A stretch of DNA of 64,000 bases from contig CM074147.1 of assembly GCA_037178625.1 (NCBI GenBank), positions 1,426,001-1,490,000 of the forward strand, given 5' to 3'. This document shows positions 61,797 through 64,000 of the stretch, in pieces. The notes beneath the pieces were generated by a model that saw only the letters and a list, made by a program, of their open reading frames with translations, was not told the DNA's origin and made no database searches. A program made the position numbers and the translations under genes. Every line of letters starts with the position of its first letter. The first letter of the stretch is position 1. This DNA is from Skeletonema tropicum (lineage: Eukaryota; Bacillariophyta; Thalassiosirophyceae; Thalassiosirales; Thalassiosiraceae).

Positions 61797-62720
61797 AAAT
61801 GATAGCTCGACACAGACACAGACTTATATTTCCCTAAATACTTATCGCAACCACCATCAACAGCTGCACTATGTGCTCTCTTTCTCTCTAGACAGACTAC
61901 TATAGAGAGAGACTATTAGAGAGACATATCACTCGGCTTCTTCGGCTTCGCTTGGAGCTTGGAGCCGTCGGTCTTGAGTAATGCCAGAGTTCGCATTATT
62001 TCGCAAATGCTTTTACACGGAAACAGGAGACATTTCTCGCCTGAACGAGAGCCGTCTCATACATACACATACAATGTGAATGACATGATGATGTTGGGAG
62101 TAAGCCTCAAATCCATCAAGTCTCTACATATTGTGTTGCAAGGGAGACAAGACGAAGCCGTCCTTGGCTTCCGAAATGCCGACTCTATTCAATGACTGTG
62201 ACCTGCGTATGAAATATGTACAGTCCTTCTCAGTTCTCAGATGTGCATTTTTCAGAGCAGAGGACAAGGGTTACTCCGCGTATTCCAGAAGCTCCTGACG
62301 TCATTAGAACGTTCGTGAAGTTATTTTTGCGGAGACGGTTTTGAATCTATCAGACTAGAGAAATATCAGAGCTGCATTCAAACTGTTCCTATGTTAGTAC
62401 GTAGCTTTTCTACGGGATGTAATAGACTTTCCTCCGGGCCTTGATTTTTTGATCGTAATGTTATGCAAAAAGTATGTAAACAGAGCCCAGGCCTGATGCC
62501 TGATTGAAGCCTGAGTTGCGGGGTCATAATACATAGTCGCGGTCGATTGATGTATATTGTGTATGTATTGCGCTACTAGAGTATGTAATTCCAAAAAGCA
62601 GAGTCGAATGTACGTAGCTTTTCTAATGTAACAGACTTTCCTCCGGGGCATAGAGGCTTTTGATCGGTACAGTCCTTTTCGGTTCTCAGATGTGCATTTT
62701 TCAGAGGACAAAGGGTTGGC
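61797..62720. repeat. Decayed dispersed repeat, copy 2
   Basis: Second copy of the family at 58971-59880. A partial third copy is at 62665-62715 (CAGTCCTTTTCGGTTCTCAGATG). Confidence 0.7.
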
Positions 62721-63031
62721 TCTAGAGGGCTACTTATCAATTCTAAAATATACGACTAGATTTAATATCCAAAGCAGAGTCGAATAGGAAGGGCTATTGA
62801 TTCGTTCTTCGACAACTATGTACAAACAATACAACACAGCCGGACAATAGCAATAGACCAGAAACGCTAATGGCTCCTTATCATTATACTTGGTAGCAAT
62901 AGTAAGATTACGTTTAGCCTAAAGAGCCTTGTTAGTGTGTGACAGAAAGAATTGGGTCTGCGTTGAATTATCATTTTGCTGTGGGTTTATAAAACCGCAT
63001 TAACACTAAATCCAAATCATAAATGTAGAGC

Positions 63032-64000
63032 ATGAGTAGTCCAAGTTCAACAACCCAATCGCAATTACCTATCCACAAGGACAAGGTCGAGGATGAGTTT
63101 GGCAAATCGCTGCCTCTGTGGAGCAAATCCAACTTCAATGAAAAATACGTACAAGTACAACTTTCCAACATCTGTGGCACAGGAGCTTTCTCGAAAGTTT
63201 ACCTCGGGTCTAACATTGTCACGTCGGCACAGGTCGCAGTTAAGGTGATTGATCGGACGGTACTTTGTGAGGAGGAGGAGGAGCGATTGGTGGCTGAAAT
63301 CGGATTTTTGCGTGAACTTTCTCATAAAAATATTCTTGGTGAGTTGCATTGTCCGCTGCGTTCCGTTCTGTATGCATCTGCCTCTCCCCTGCTAATGATA
63401 ACTCAACCAATTCCGAATCCTTTTCCCTCCTTCTTTGTTTTACATTAATGAACAGCTATCCACGATGCCTACCGCGAGACAGAGAGCTATCGTATTATTC
63501 TGGAGTACATGAATGGTGGAGATCTTCTTGACATTATCGAAAAAGAGAATGTTCTTGATGAGGTTAGCGCACGTAGCATTTGCTACTCGCTTGTGTCTGC
63601 AATCACACATCTTCATTCTCATTCGATTGCTCATCGGCAAGTAAAGATTCTTCCTCTTGTTCCTTCTCTGTTGTTAGTCTCTGTTGTTAGCTACGGCCAC
63701 CTCAGATCTGCTTGGCTTATGTACTGACATCATCTTCACATCTAATACTTACATCATCATCCGTGTCTTGTTCCTTCCACTTTTGTCATACAAAAAGTGA
63801 TATCAAGCCTGAAAACATCCTCGTGTCATCCTCAGGTGATGGCATAGTCGTCAAGCTTGGAGACTTCGGCTTAAGTAAGAGAGAAGTTACTCCAAACTGC
63901 CTTGTAACACTCTGTGGAACGCCATCGTATGTGGCTCCGGAAATTCTCATGAAACATCCATATGGCGTGAAATGTGATGTTTGGAGTACTGGAGTCCTTG
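63032..64000 (+). CDS. Ser/Thr protein kinase, CAMK-like (5' part; runs off the window)
   Basis: Exons are 63032-63338, 63456-63636 and 63798 onward. Intron 1 (117 bp) is GT-AG. Intron 2 (63637-63797) begins GCAAGT and ends AAAAAG, a GC-AG intron, and this junction alone rebuilds the catalytic loop HRDIKPEN. Motifs: glycine loop [15 protein letters not shown]-type Lys in VAVKVIDR, the alpha-C Glu in [11 protein letters not shown], hinge [26 protein letters not shown] in KLGDFGLSK, activation-segment end [11 protein letters not shown], and DVWSTGVL at the edge. This looks like a CAMK/Chk2-like kinase; the C-terminal half is outside. Start ATG is 63032. Confidence 0.9.

Overview
The window is nuclear DNA of a single-celled eukaryote, most likely a diatom (stramenopile) and probably a centric one. 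The evidence is: short GT-AG introns (68-183 bp), multi-copy Cys/His zinc-finger arrays of the WRKY19-like CxxxxC...CxxHG type, a secreted protein with long Ser/Pro/Glu/Gln repeats followed by Cys-rich modules, a BspA-type leucine-rich repeat gene, and large families of multi-pass membrane proteins with EGF-like and FG-GAP-like ectodomains. This taxonomic call is inference; no rRNA or organelle gene is present to fix it.

Layout. 1-7000: 3' end of an unknown gene, a purine nucleoside phosphorylase (two exons, minus strand), remnants of a methyltransferase gene and of an EGF-family gene, a two-ORF armadillo/zinc-ribbon gene, and an unknown gene with an in-frame stop that lies between ~100-bp inverted repeats. 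7500-8130: a Tc1/mariner-like MITE. 8600-15100: another broken methyltransferase copy, the most complete EGF/FG-GAP gene (four exons, duplicated last exon, two frameshifts), and the intact methyltransferase. 15480-24000: a 12-finger zinc-finger/RING gene that diverges from an ABCF3-like ATPase, followed head-to-tail by a second six-exon ABCF gene with a 23-nt microexon. 24600-33000: a secreted SP-repeat protein and its broken copy, a small zinc-finger gene, a signal-peptide/RS-tail membrane protein, and MITEs. 33000-36000: a MULE-like MITE with an 11-bp target duplication, a frameshifted LRR gene, and VPS25 of ESCRT-II.

36300-58800 is a young segmental-duplication array. Its parts are zinc-finger genes, sulfotransferases (three copies), a MYND-finger gene (one whole, two truncated) and EGF-family membrane proteins (two copies, period about 5.69 kb). 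In the two EGF copies here, the promoter and first ~20 codons come from the ABCF3 gene at 18.1-18.4 kb, giving chimeric genes. The array has been hit by a poly(A) retroposon with a perfect 15-bp target duplication, and by an ~8-kb nested insertion at 48573-56530. The insertion is a tyrosine-recombinase element with split direct repeats (A1-ORF-B1-A2-B2, as in PAT/Ngaro/DIRS elements) placed inside the terminal inverted repeat of an unclassified DNA element, which encodes an unrecognised ~490-residue protein. Intact paralogous copies of the target site exist elsewhere in the window, so both insertions can be read directly.

58800-63000 is gene-poor and full of decayed direct and inverted repeats. 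A CAMK-like Ser/Thr kinase (with a GC-AG intron) runs off the right end.

Many family members carry single-base frameshifts, several at homopolymer runs. Some may be assembly errors rather than real mutations.
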